This document shows positions 50,717 through 59,517 of a DNA stretch of 64,000 nt, in pieces. This stretch comes from Novosphingobium sp. KA1 (GTDB taxonomy: Bacteria; Pseudomonadota; Alphaproteobacteria; Sphingomonadales; Sphingomonadaceae). The position numbers were made by a program, and so were the translations under genes. Location of the stretch: positions 558,001 through 622,000 of the forward strand of contig NZ_CP021247.1 in NCBI RefSeq assembly GCF_017309955.1, written 5' to 3'. The first letter of the stretch is position 1. Every line of letters starts with the position of its first letter. Below the pieces are notes generated by a model. That model had not been told where the DNA came from and ran no database searches. It worked only from the letters and a program-made list of their open reading frames with translations.

Positions 50717-51409
50717 ATGATCGAATACGGGCCACTGGCCGGAATTCTTGTTGTGATCGCAGGATTTGCTTTGCGATTCAATCCATTGGCTGTCGTGGCC
50801 GCTGCCGCCGTGGTTACCGGCCTGCTGGGCCACATGAGCCTCGTCCAGGTGATCGCGCTGCTCGGCAAGGGCTTCAACGACAACCGCTTCGTCACCGTCG
50901 TCTACGTGGTGCTGCCGGTGATCGGCCTGCTCGAACGCTTCGGCCTGCAGCAGCGCGCGCGCACGCTGATCGAGGGCATGCGCGGCGCCACCGTGGGACG
51001 GCTGCTCATATCCTATCTCGCGTTCCGGCAGATCCTCGCGGCACTCGGCCTGACCTCGATCGCCGGCCCGGCGCAGACCGTACGACCGCTGGTCGCCCCG
51101 ATGGCCGAGGCGGCCGCGCGCAAGCAGGCCCCGGAGGTTACCGAAGACGACATCGAGGAGGTCAAGGCCATGGCGGCCGCCACCGACAATGTCGGCGTGT
51201 TCTTCGGAGAGGACGTGTTCATCGCGATCGGCTCGATCCTGCTGATCCAGGGCGTGCTCAAGAGCCAGGGCATCGACATTGCGCCCATCCATCTCTCGCT
51301 CTGGGCGATCCCGACCGCGATCTGCGCCTTTGCCATCCACGCCTTCCGCCTGCACCGCTTCGACCGCCGCCTACGCGCCGCCCCCGCTGCCCGGGACACC
51401 GAGGCATGA
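50717..51409 (+). CDS. DUF969 family membrane protein
   Basis: This 230-residue protein has about five hydrophobic segments. The opening IEYGPLAGILVVIAGFALRFNPLAVVAAAAVVTGL, LLGKGFNDNRFVTVVYVVLPVIGLLERFGLQQRA and LTSIAGPAQTVRPLVAPMAEAAA are conserved DUF969 blocks. It ends in a basic C-terminus. DUF969 and DUF979 probably form the two halves of one permease. The DUF979 start codon overlaps this stop by 4 bases (ATGA), so translation is coupled. Function is unknown. Confidence 0.88.
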   Translation: MIEYGPLAGILVVIAGFALRFNPLAVVAAAAVVTGLLGHMSLVQVIALLGKGFNDNRFVTVVYVVLPVIGLLERFGLQQRARTLIEGMRGATVGRLLISYLAFRQILAALGLTSIAGPAQTVRPLVAPMAEAAARKQAPEVTEDDIEEVKAMAAATDNVGVFFGEDVFIAIGSILLIQGVLKSQGIDIAPIHLSLWAIPTAICAFAIHAFRLHRFDRRLRAAPAARDTEA

Positions 51410-52362
51410 TCGGCATCGGCACGATCTACGCGCTGGCCGGCATCGTCTTTGCCGCCTTTGCCCTTGCCAGCGCGCGGGACCGCACCAATCCCAGGCGCTG
51501 GGGCAACGGCGCGTTCTGGGGGCTCATCGCGGCGAGCCTGCTGCTGGGCGACCGTCTCGGCGACTTCGGCAACGGCTTGCTGGTCCTTGCGCTGGTGGCC
51601 ATCGCCGGAACCCGCAGCCTCGGGCACGGCAGCCCCCGCACCACCGGCAATGCCGAGCGCGAGGCCAGCGCCGCCCGGCTCGGCTCGCGCCTGTTCCTGC
51701 CCGCCCTCATCGTCCCGGTGACCGCGTTTTGCGGCACCCTGCTGTTCAATTACGCGGGGCTGGAGCGCCTCGGCCTGGTCGATCCACGCTGGATCACGCT
51801 GGCCCTGCTGGTGCTGGGCGTCGTGATCGCGCTGGCCGTCACGATGCTGTGGCAGCGCCCGCCGCTCACCGCGCCGGTCGAGGAAGGCCGGCGCCTGATG
51901 GACTCGATCGGCTGGGCCGCGCTGCTTCCGCAGATGCTTGCCGCACTGGGCGTCGTCTTCACCGCCGCCGGGGTCGGCACCGCGGTCGGCGCCATTACCC
52001 AGAGCATCCTGCCGAGCGGCAACGTATTCCTCGCGGTTGTCGTCTTTGCCCTCGGCATGGCGCTGTTCACGGTGGTCATGGGCAATGCCTTTGCCGCCTT
52101 CCCGGTGATGGCGAGCGCGGTCGGCGTGCCGATCCTCATCCGCCTCCACGGCGGCGATCCGGCGGTTGTCGGCGCGGTCGGCATGCTGGCGGGTTTCTGC
52201 GGCACGCTGCTGACGCCGATGGCCGCCAACTTCAACATAGTTCCCGCCGCCCTGCTCGAACTGAAGGACGAGCATGCGGTGATCCGCCGCCAGGTCGGCA
52301 CGGCCCTGCCCCTGCTCGCCTGCAACATCGCCATCCTCTACATCGCCGGATTCCTGCTGTGA
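51406..52362 (+). CDS. DUF979 family membrane protein
   Basis: This 318-residue protein has about nine hydrophobic segments: IGIGTIYALAGIVFAAFALASARD, FLPALIVPVTAFCGTLLFNY, LLPQMLAALGVVFTAAGVGTAVGAI, and GFCGTLLTPMAANFNIVPAALLELKDE, which is the most conserved DUF979 block. ATG 51406 sits inside the DUF969 stop, and its own TGA overlaps the GTG of the following DUF2891 gene. The three are thus translated as one unit. Probably an inner-membrane carrier with DUF969; the substrate is not known. Confidence 0.88.
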   Translation: MIGIGTIYALAGIVFAAFALASARDRTNPRRWGNGAFWGLIAASLLLGDRLGDFGNGLLVLALVAIAGTRSLGHGSPRTTGNAEREASAARLGSRLFLPALIVPVTAFCGTLLFNYAGLERLGLVDPRWITLALLVLGVVIALAVTMLWQRPPLTAPVEEGRRLMDSIGWAALLPQMLAALGVVFTAAGVGTAVGAITQSILPSGNVFLAVVVFALGMALFTVVMGNAFAAFPVMASAVGVPILIRLHGGDPAVVGAVGMLAGFCGTLLTPMAANFNIVPAALLELKDEHAVIRRQVGTALPLLACNIAILYIAGFLL

Positions 52363-53345
52363 CCCCATCCCCTGAAACCGCCGCCCGGTTCATCCGCATC
52401 GCGCTGGGCCATGTCGGCCGCGAATATCCGCACAAGCTCGACCACACGATGTCCTCGGATGCCGACGTGCTGCCACCGCGCGTGCTGCATCCGGCCTTCC
52501 ACGGCAGCTACGACTGGCATTCCTGCGTGCACGGCTGGTGGACCATCCTCACGCTCGCGCGCCTGCACCCGGACCTGCCCGAAGCCGCTCAGGCCATCGC
52601 CCGTGCCGACGAGACTTTCACCGAGGACAAGCTCACCGCCGAACTGGCCTATCTCGACCGCCCGCTTTCCGGCGGCTTCGAGCGCCCCTACGGCTGGGCC
52701 TGGCTGCTCTACCTGCACCTCGAGGCAAGTCGTCATGCGGACAAGCCCTGGGCGGTGCGGCTCGAACCGCTGGCCCGCGCCTTTGCAGCACGGCTCGCCC
52801 ACTACCTGACGATCCTCACCTACCCGATCCGTACCGGCACGCACTTCAACAGCGCCTTTGCGCTCGCGCTGTCACTGGAATGGGCCGACGCGTTCGACCC
52901 TGCGCTGGCCGACCAGATCCGCACCAAGGCCGCAACCTGGTTCGCCGGCGATGCGGACTGCCAGGCCTGGGAGCCCGGCGGCGACGAATTCCTGTCCTCG
53001 GCGCTCAGCGAAGCATTGCTGATGCGCCGCGCACTGGGTGAAGACGCCTTCACCGACTGGTTCGCGCAGTTCCTGCCCAACCTTGCCCAACGCCGCCCGG
53101 CCTCGCTGTTCACCCCGGCCCATGTCAGCGACCGCAGCGACGGCAAGATCGCCCATCTCGACGGACTCAACCTGAGCCGCGGCTGGGCCTGGCGCGAAAT
53201 CGCCTCGGCCACCCCGGCACTGGCACAGATCGCCGGTGAAGCCGCCGAAGCCCACCTCGCCGCCGGGCTGGAACACATCGAGGGCGACTACATGGGCGAG
53301 CACTGGCTGGCGAGCTTCGCCCTTCTGGCGATGCTGGCGGCATAG
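52359..53345 (+). CDS. DUF2891 family protein
   Basis: This 328-residue soluble protein has no signal peptide. It is all-helical in appearance, with conserved blocks GREYPHKLDHTMSSDADVLPPRVLHPAFHGSYDWHSCVHGWW and TYPIRTGTHFNSAFALALSLEWAD, WEPGGDEFLSSALSEALLM and LDGLNLSRGWAWREI. The conserved Trp, His, Asp and Glu spread over an alpha/alpha-toroid-like pattern suggest an enzyme acting on a small substrate, perhaps a glycoside or peptide-like compound; this is inference. The GTG start overlaps the DUF979 stop by 4 bases. Confidence 0.85.
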   Translation: MTPSPETAARFIRIALGHVGREYPHKLDHTMSSDADVLPPRVLHPAFHGSYDWHSCVHGWWTILTLARLHPDLPEAAQAIARADETFTEDKLTAELAYLDRPLSGGFERPYGWAWLLYLHLEASRHADKPWAVRLEPLARAFAARLAHYLTILTYPIRTGTHFNSAFALALSLEWADAFDPALADQIRTKAATWFAGDADCQAWEPGGDEFLSSALSEALLMRRALGEDAFTDWFAQFLPNLAQRRPASLFTPAHVSDRSDGKIAHLDGLNLSRGWAWREIASATPALAQIAGEAAEAHLAAGLEHIEGDYMGEHWLASFALLAMLAA

Positions 53346-53370
53346 GACGAAGCTGAAAGGGAACAAGCGA

Positions 53371-53446
<76 letters not shown>

Positions 53447-53507
53447 CCTCGCGAAAGCAAGTCCGGCGCCCTTACAGCGAGGCAGGGGCGCCGGTCCAGC
53501 ATTTTAA

Positions 53508-55229
53508 TCAGAACACCGCGTGCGGCGCGTCTTCCTTCATCATCGCCTGGCGAACCAGCGGGATCGGCGGGCCGCCGTAGCTCAGGAATTCGTCGTGGAA
53601 CGCCTTCCAGCCGGCGCGGCCGCCGCGCTTGGCGGTCCAGTCGTCGCGCAGCTTGCGGATCATCAGCTTGCCCAGCGTGTAGTTGAGATAGGCCGGATCG
53701 TAAGTGCCGCGCGCAGCCTGCTGCTCGGCCGTGCCCTCGTCCTGGTAGCATTCGGTCATGAACATGCGCTTCGACTGCTCCTGCGTCATGCCGCGCGCAT
53801 GCAGGCCGATCGCCGAGAGATAACGGCAATTGCGCAGCAGTGCGTTGGACAGCTGGCCGACGTGGACCCCGGCATCGCCATTCCCGAGGCCGGCATCCCA
53901 CATCATTTCCTCGGCATAGTGCGCCCAGCCCTCGGCGAAGGCATAACCGACGAACAGGCGGCCCACCCAAGAAGGCGAGCGATTCGAATGGAGGAACTGC
54001 AGGAAGTGCCCCGGCATCACTTCGTGCACGGACGTGAACAGCAGGTCGTTCTTGCCCGGGATGTAGTCCTGCTGCATCTGCTGCGACCACGAGGGGTCCG
54101 GCGGCGAAATGTAATAGACCGAGGCGATGCCCTTATCGAGCGGCCCCGCCGGATCGATATAGGCCGAGTTCTGCCGGTTGTAGGGCGGGCTTTCCTCGAC
54201 TTTCGCCTGTTCGGTGCCGGGGATCGTCACGATGTCATGCTGGCGCACGAAAGCGGTGAGATCGGGGATCTGCTTGCGCGCGGCCAGCACCGGACCGCCC
54301 TCCGGCTTGTCGGCCCGCATCTTGTCGAAGCAGCCCTGGATGTCCTTGCCCGGTGCATAGTCGGCGCAGGCCGCCTTCAGCAGATCCTGGTTGCGCTTGA
54401 GATCGGCGCGGCCAACGGCTTCGAGTTCGTCCAGCGGCGCGTCGACCGCCTCGGTCGCGGCCAACATGCGCGAGAAACGATCCGCGCCCATGGCGAAGTC
54501 CTGCGTCGGCGTCGCCTTGGCCAGCCAATCGGCCAGCCCCTGCATGGCAGTGGCGGCGGCTTCCGAACTCGCCTTGAATTCGGCCTGGAGCCTTGCATCC
54601 TTCACATCGGCAAAGGCCGCACGGGCATCACCCCGGTAATACTCGGCAAAACCCGCAAACCCGGCCGTGCCCAGCTTGATGAAGCTGGCGGGCATAGCGG
54701 TCTTGAGATTGCCGCGGATCTGCGTCGCGGCCCTGGGCACCGCCTTGAAAAAGGCGATCATCGCCTTCATCCGCGTCGGCTTGTCGGCATAGTCACGGCT
54801 GACATAGACGTTGGGATCGAGGCCATTCTCGATGTAGTAGCCCGGATTGGTATGCGGCTTGTCGGCGTCGACCAGCCAGAACAGCTGCCCCTTGGCAACC
54901 TGTACCAGATAGTCCCGCTCGAACCGGTCGGCGGCGGAAAGATCGGTGAACTTTCCGGCATCGGCGATCACGCCGCGCAGGAAATCGGCCCGGGCCTTGA
55001 GGCCGGCAGCGCTCCAGTCGGGCAGACGGCCGTCGAACTGGTGGGCGCCCTGATAGATCGCGAAGGACGGGTCCTGCGCCATCCAGGCATCCAGCGTCTT
55101 GCCGACATAGGCCTTCCACGGCGTTGCCGGGGTCCCCATCGCGGCGGTTACCGGTGCCTGTGCGGGAGCAGCGCCTGCGCCGAGGGCCAGTGCGAGACAG
55201 GCCATCCCGGCCAGCAGCTTGTGTTTCAT
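53508..55229 (-). CDS. DUF885 family putative metallopeptidase, exported
   Basis: This 573-residue protein has a signal peptide (KHKLLAGMACLALALGAGAAPAQA). The DUF885 core contains VHEVMPGHFLQFLH at ~401–414, an HExxPGH zinc-ligand motif, and EGWAHYAEEM near 433, the probable third ligand region. Together these define the family. A late block NYTLGKLMIRKLRDDW is also conserved. The family is predicted to be an exported M3-like metallopeptidase or carboxypeptidase; activity is unproven here. I start it at 55229 because the frame to 55349 lacks signal-peptide character. Confidence 0.88.
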   Translation of the reverse strand: MKHKLLAGMACLALALGAGAAPAQAPVTAAMGTPATPWKAYVGKTLDAWMAQDPSFAIYQGAHQFDGRLPDWSAAGLKARADFLRGVIADAGKFTDLSAADRFERDYLVQVAKGQLFWLVDADKPHTNPGYYIENGLDPNVYVSRDYADKPTRMKAMIAFFKAVPRAATQIRGNLKTAMPASFIKLGTAGFAGFAEYYRGDARAAFADVKDARLQAEFKASSEAAATAMQGLADWLAKATPTQDFAMGADRFSRMLAATEAVDAPLDELEAVGRADLKRNQDLLKAACADYAPGKDIQGCFDKMRADKPEGGPVLAARKQIPDLTAFVRQHDIVTIPGTEQAKVEESPPYNRQNSAYIDPAGPLDKGIASVYYISPPDPSWSQQMQQDYIPGKNDLLFTSVHEVMPGHFLQFLHSNRSPSWVGRLFVGYAFAEGWAHYAEEMMWDAGLGNGDAGVHVGQLSNALLRNCRYLSAIGLHARGMTQEQSKRMFMTECYQDEGTAEQQAARGTYDPAYLNYTLGKLMIRKLRDDWTAKRGGRAGWKAFHDEFLSYGGPPIPLVRQAMMKEDAPHAVF

Positions 55230-55311
55230 GTCTTCGTGCGATCCCTGTCCATGGTGTGCGGGCCGCATCGGTCGCCCCCGACGGCAAAGCCCCATGGGCA
55301 CGGGTTGTGCG

Positions 55312-56214
55312 TCAGACTGCGCCGAAGGTCCAGCCCTCGGTGCGGGCAAGTTCGGCCGTCAATTCAGCGGGTTTCCACAAGTCCGCACGCGGCGCGGCGG
55401 TGCGCAGCCAGGCCGAGGTGAGCAAGGCATCGGCGCTGTGGTCGTCGATCGGTCCCTCGCCCGAGACAGGCGGCGATCCCAGCACCGCGAGCCCTGCATT
55501 GAGCGCCGCGTGATCGGACATCTTCGCCCGCCCAGCAGAGCGCCCGGCGGCCACGGCGGCAAGCGTCGTGTAGATCTCGGTCACCACCGATCCGCTCTCC
55601 GGCAAAGGGTCTATCGGCCAGACCGACAGTGCCGCGCCCAGCCGGTGCAGCATGCGCATTCCGGTGAGACTCGACTTGCCCACTTGCGCCGCACCGACAA
55701 GGTTGAAATTGGAATAGGGCTTGCAGCCCGCACGCGCCTGCGCCTCTTCGGTCACCCGCATGCGCCCCTTGCGGTGCGAGGCTCGGGGCAAATGGAACCG
55801 CGCACCCTCGCGCCCGCCATGACGGCGGAAATAGGCGCTGAGTTCGCAGTGATCGACAAAGCTGGAGGCGGAAAGATGCTCGTCTCCGGCGCAGATCCCA
55901 TCGATCAGGGCCCAAAGCGCACGGGCATCGGGCGGGCTCCGCGCCCAGCCGGGAAAAAACGCCCCGGCATCGGCGAAAGGCAGTGAAATGCCGAGGTCGA
56001 GCCCGACCAGCGTGTCTTGCGGCAAGTCATCGCGCAGCAGGTCAAGCACCTCCTCGCGCGACCAGGGGCCCGGCTCCCGGTGGCACAAGCCCTTGGGCCG
56101 CAGCAGTTGCGGCGCGCCCTCGATCCCGCAGAGCGCAACCGCGATACCCTTCTGGCGCAGGCCAAGGGCGCCGGACCAGTCGATCGCCATGAAATGGCGA
56201 AAGCGCGGAGCCAT
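55312..56214 (-). CDS. DUF429-like RNase H-fold protein
   Basis: This protein of about 300 residues has AIDWSGALG and LVGLDLGISLPFADAG carrying the first acidic residues expected of an RNase H-like fold. A C-terminal DDHSADALLTSAWLR block matches the DUF429 'D..DALxxA' ending. Function is unknown; similar proteins are predicted nucleases or RNase H-like hydrolases. The start codon overlaps the rarA stop as TGATG (one shared base), so the two are translationally coupled. A second ATG (MAIDWSGA) 8 codons in is possible. Confidence 0.65.
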   Translation of the reverse strand: MAPRFRHFMAIDWSGALGLRQKGIAVALCGIEGAPQLLRPKGLCHREPGPWSREEVLDLLRDDLPQDTLVGLDLGISLPFADAGAFFPGWARSPPDARALWALIDGICAGDEHLSASSFVDHCELSAYFRRHGGREGARFHLPRASHRKGRMRVTEEAQARAGCKPYSNFNLVGAAQVGKSSLTGMRMLHRLGAALSVWPIDPLPESGSVVTEIYTTLAAVAAGRSAGRAKMSDHAALNAGLAVLGSPPVSGEGPIDDHSADALLTSAWLRTAAPRADLWKPAELTAELARTEGWTFGAV

Positions 56215-57536
56215 CACTCTGCGCGGCGCTCTGCGCGCTTGCGGTCCCACCACTCGATACGTTTGCGCAGGTCCCGCTCGAACCCGCGCTCGACCGGTTC
56301 GTAGAAGGTCTGCGGCGCCATGCCTTCCGGCCAGTAGTTGTCGCCCGAGAAGCCGTCCGGGGCATCGTGGTCGTAGGCATAGTCCTTGCCGTAGCCGATG
56401 TCCTTCATCAGCTTGGTCGGTGCGTTGAGGATGTTGGCGGGCGGCGGCAGCGATCCGGTTTCCCGCGCGCTCTGCCACGCCGCCTTCTGCGCCATGTAGG
56501 CCGCGTTGGATTTGGGCGCGGTGGCAAGATAGAGGCAGGCCTGCACGATCGCCCCTTCCCCCTCGGGACTGCCAAGGAACTCGTAGGTCTGCTTGGCGGC
56601 GATGCACTGAAGCAACGCCTGCGGATCGGCAAGTCCGATATCCTCGCTTGCCATGCGGGTCAGGCGGCGGAGCAGGTATAGCGGTTCCTCGCCCGCCGTC
56701 AGCATGCGCGCCAGATAATAGAGGGCGGCCTGGGGATCCGACCCGCGTACCGACTTGTGCAGCGCGGAAATCAGGTTGTAGTGGCCGTCGCGGTCCTTGT
56801 CGTAAACCGCCACGCGGCGCTGGAGAAAGGCCCCCAGCCCGCGGGGATCGAGCGGCTCGCCGATCTGCGCCGCATAAAGCGTTTCCGCCTGATTGAGCAA
56901 GAACCGCCCGTCGCCGTCGGCCGAGGCGACCAGCGCCGCCCGCGCGTCGCCGTCAAGCGGCAGCGGCCCCTCGAGCGCTTCCGCCTTGTCCAGCAGGCTT
57001 TCCAGCGCCTCCGGCCCGAGCCGGTGGAGGATCAGCACTTGTGCCCGGCTCAGCAAGGCCGCGTTGAGCGCAAAGCTGGGATTCTCGGTCGTCGCACCGA
57101 TCAAGGTCACCGTGCCGCGCTCGACGAACGGCAGGAAACCGTCCTGCTGGGCACGGTTGAAACGGTGGATCTCGTCCACGAACAGCAGCGTGCGCTGCCC
57201 GGCGCGCGCGGCCACGTCGGCCTCGGCAAAGGCCTTCTTGAGATCGGCGACGCCCGAAAACACCGCCGACACCGACGCAAAGCGCATGCGCACCGCGTCG
57301 GCCAGGAGCCGCGCCGTGCTGGTCTTGCCGGTTCCCGGCGGCCCCCAGAGGATCATCGAGGACAGCCGGCCCGCCGCCACCATGCGCCCGATCGGCCCTT
57401 CGGGACCGGTCAGGTGCTCCTGCCCCACCACGTCGGCCAAGGTGCGCGGGCGCAAGCGGTCGGCCAGCGGGGCATCCTCTCCCGGCATGTCGGGGCGGCT
57501 GGAGGGCGGAAGATCATCGGCAAAAAGGTCGGCCAT
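56214..57536 (-). CDS. rarA: Replication-associated recombination protein A (MgsA/RarA)
   Basis: This 440-residue AAA+ ATPase has LRPRTLADVVGQEHL, Walker A GPPGTGKTS (~64–72), Walker B LFVDEIHRFNRAQQD, sensor 1 GATTENPSF, and a C-terminal MgsA domain (KAAWQSARETGSLPPPANILNAPT and the GYGKDYAYDHDAPDGFSGDNYWPEGM block). It works at stalled replication forks. It is followed by the coupled DUF429-like gene. Confidence 0.96.
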   Translation of the reverse strand: MADLFADDLPPSSRPDMPGEDAPLADRLRPRTLADVVGQEHLTGPEGPIGRMVAAGRLSSMILWGPPGTGKTSTARLLADAVRMRFASVSAVFSGVADLKKAFAEADVAARAGQRTLLFVDEIHRFNRAQQDGFLPFVERGTVTLIGATTENPSFALNAALLSRAQVLILHRLGPEALESLLDKAEALEGPLPLDGDARAALVASADGDGRFLLNQAETLYAAQIGEPLDPRGLGAFLQRRVAVYDKDRDGHYNLISALHKSVRGSDPQAALYYLARMLTAGEEPLYLLRRLTRMASEDIGLADPQALLQCIAAKQTYEFLGSPEGEGAIVQACLYLATAPKSNAAYMAQKAAWQSARETGSLPPPANILNAPTKLMKDIGYGKDYAYDHDAPDGFSGDNYWPEGMAPQTFYEPVERGFERDLRKRIEWWDRKRAERRAE

Positions 57537-57629
57537 GGGGGCTATCTAGCGACTATCCCGCGCAATTGCACCGCCTGCGCGATACCCCTAGGCTGCCTCC
57601 CGGCTCGCACAGGGAAGGAAGACGGCACC

Positions 57630-58064
57630 ATGACACGAACTGCAGCGGCACGCACGCCCTTCCATCTCTGGCCGGTCGGCCTGCTGGCGATCCTGTGGAA
57701 CGGCTTTGGCTGCCTCGACTATGCGATGACCGTCACGCGCGATCCCGCCTGGATGGCAAAGGTCCCGCCTGCCGTAATCGACTGGCTCGACGCCGCCCCG
57801 GCCTGGGCCCTCGCCAGTTGGGCGCTCGGCGTCGGCGCCGGCCTGCTGGGCGCCTTGCTGCTGGTCATGCGCTTGCACTGGGCCGCCCATGCCTTTGCCC
57901 TGTCGCTGCTGGGGCTGGCCGCGAACCAGGCCTACCTCTTGCTGTCGCCGATGCCCATGACGGCGAATGCCGCCGAACTGGCGCTGCGGCTGGCGATCTG
58001 GATCGCCGCGCTCCTGCTGTTCTTCTATACGGTCCGCCTGCGCGGACGCGGCGTGCTCGCCTGA
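57630..58064 (+). CDS. Small integral membrane protein, unknown function
   Basis: This 144-residue protein has four hydrophobic segments: FHLWPVGLLAILWNGFGCLDYAMTV, WALASWALGVGAGLLGALLLVM, AAHAFALSLLGLAANQAYLLL and AELALRLAIWIAALLLFFYTVRL. It ends basic (RLRGRGVLA), so the C-terminus is probably cytosolic. The NGFGCLDYAMTVTRDPAWMA block between segments 1 and 2 looks conserved, and I recall similar sphingomonad proteins of unknown role. gggaaggaag precedes ATG 57630. Confidence 0.7.
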   Translation: MTRTAAARTPFHLWPVGLLAILWNGFGCLDYAMTVTRDPAWMAKVPPAVIDWLDAAPAWALASWALGVGAGLLGALLLVMRLHWAAHAFALSLLGLAANQAYLLLSPMPMTANAAELALRLAIWIAALLLFFYTVRLRGRGVLA

Positions 58065-58218
58065 ATTCAGTTCATACAATCAAATACCAACCTGAACAAA
58101 TTCTGCCAAAGCTGCTCCAATTCCGTTCAGCCAGGCTCACCTAGAAGGAACTCAACGCAGGAGACGTAAGGCACCGCAGGACGCGGGCCTCGGTTCTCCT
58201 GACAAGGAGTTTCGAACC

Positions 58219-58647
58219 ATGTCCATCATGCGCAAGATCGGCCTTTCCGGTGCGCTCGCGGCGACGGCACTTGCCGCTGCGACCCCGGCCATGGCTCAGG
58301 ACTATCGCCGCGGCGGCGACAACACCGCGGCGGTTGCCATCGGTGCCGGCGTCGTCGGCCTCGCGCTCGGCGCGATCCTCGCCTCGAGCAACGACCACCA
58401 CCGCGACTATGCCGATTACGGCTATGACACCGGATATGGCCGAGCCTGGACCAGCGGCTGGGAATTCCGCGACGGCTGGTACTGGGACCGCGATGGCCGC
58501 CGCCACAGCCGCGACGAATATGCTCGCTTCCACCGCAACGACGGCCGAGGCCAGAATTGGGGCGGCCACGACGGACGCGGCGGCGACCACGGCGACTACC
58601 GCCGCGGCTACGACCGCGACCGCGACGACTTTCGCCGCGGCTACTGA
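58219..58647 (+). CDS. Secreted low-complexity protein with GxGxxGLALGA segment, paralogue 1
   Basis: This 142-residue protein has a signal peptide (MRKIGLSGALAATALAAATPAMAQ). AVAIGAGVVGLALGAILASS follows, then a WDRDGRRHSRDEYARF segment and a C-terminal Arg/Asp/Gly-rich tail (GGDHGDYRRGYDRDRDDFRRGY). The hydrophobic segment is Gly-rich and may insert in the membrane. Its nearest relative is the gene at 58892, with matching signal peptide and GAGVxGLALGA segment. AAGGAG is 9 bases before ATG 58219. A strong terminator follows. Function is unknown. Confidence 0.75.
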   Translation: MSIMRKIGLSGALAATALAAATPAMAQDYRRGGDNTAAVAIGAGVVGLALGAILASSNDHHRDYADYGYDTGYGRAWTSGWEFRDGWYWDRDGRRHSRDEYARFHRNDGRGQNWGGHDGRGGDHGDYRRGYDRDRDDFRRGY

Positions 58648-58694
58648 TCGATAAAGACCACCGAGCAGCCGGGTCCCCCTCCCCGGCTGCGACG

Positions 58695-58733
58695 AGACGC
58701 CCGGCCCCTCCTCCTGGCCGGGCGTCTTTTTTT
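58695..58733 (+). terminator. Rho-independent terminator after paralogue 1
   Basis: agacgcccggcc pairs with ggccgggcgtct and is followed by T7. Confidence 0.93.
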
Positions 58734-58891
58734 GTGCGCAGCGGCTTTCCCCGGCACGGCCCGCCAAGCGCCCAGCTTTCGCAAGACCAACCGGAAGTTC
58801 ACGGCCTGTTCAGTGGCAACATTGCAGAAATGTGGCACGTGCCCGCTGGAACCGCCGTTACCTGGTTGGCCCGGAAAGGGAGTTCAATTCG

Positions 58892-59377
58892 ATGCATATC
58901 AGGATCAGGAAATTCGGCCTCGCCGCAGCCCTTGCGGCCAGCGCCTTGACGGCCTCGGCCCCCGCCATGGCCCGTGACGGTTACCACGACCGGGGCGACG
59001 ATGCGGCCATCGCCATCGGTGCCGGCGTCATCGGCCTCGCGCTCGGCGCTGCCCTCGCCGATCACGGCGATCGCCACTATTACGACCGCGGCTATTACGA
59101 TTCCCGCCGTTACGTGACCGTGCGCGGCCGCCCGGGGTACTATTATTACTACGAAGGCTACCCCAACCGCTACTACCAGGATCGCTACTACGACCGCTAT
59201 TACGCGCCGTATTACCGCGACCGCTGGAGCCGCGGCCATGCCTGGGGCAACCGCGACTGGCGCGACGACCGCCGCGGCTGGGGCCGTGATGATCGGCGCC
59301 ACTGGGGTCGTCACGACCGGGACCGCCGCGACCGGGACCGGCATGATCGGGACCGCCATCACGACTGGCGCCGCTGA
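58892..59377 (+). CDS. Secreted low-complexity protein with GxGxxGLALGA segment, paralogue 2
   Basis: This 161-residue protein has a signal peptide (MHIRIRKFGLAAALAASALTASAPAMA). AIAIGAGVIGLALGAALADHG follows, almost identical to paralogue 1, then a Tyr-rich stretch (GYYYYYEGYPNRYYQDRYYDRYY) and a His/Arg/Asp-rich tail (RHDRDRRDRDRHDRDRHH). The His and Asp density could bind metals or polyanions; that is inference. It has its own upstream gap after the paralogue 1 terminator. aaaggga precedes the ATG. Confidence 0.75.
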   Translation: MHIRIRKFGLAAALAASALTASAPAMARDGYHDRGDDAAIAIGAGVIGLALGAALADHGDRHYYDRGYYDSRRYVTVRGRPGYYYYYEGYPNRYYQDRYYDRYYAPYYRDRWSRGHAWGNRDWRDDRRGWGRDDRRHWGRHDRDRRDRDRHDRDRHHDWRR

Positions 59378-59424
59378 TCGCCCCCGGACGTCATAACCGC
59401 GTCAAGAATTTCGAGTGAAAGGAT

Positions 59425-59458
59425 GCGCGGCGGCATTTCATGGAAAATGCCGCCGCGC
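59425..59458 (+). other. 14-bp perfect hairpin before the glycosyltransferase
   Basis: gcgcggcggcattt (59425–59438) pairs with aaatgccgccgcgc (59445–59458) around catgga. It lies about 60 bases before the likely start and has no T run, so it is a leader structure or bidirectional terminator-like element. Confidence 0.7.
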
Positions 59459-59517
59459 ACTGCTTCCCGCACATGGCCTTCCATGATCCGCACTCGCCAA
59501 TCCCCGCCCGGGAGGCT

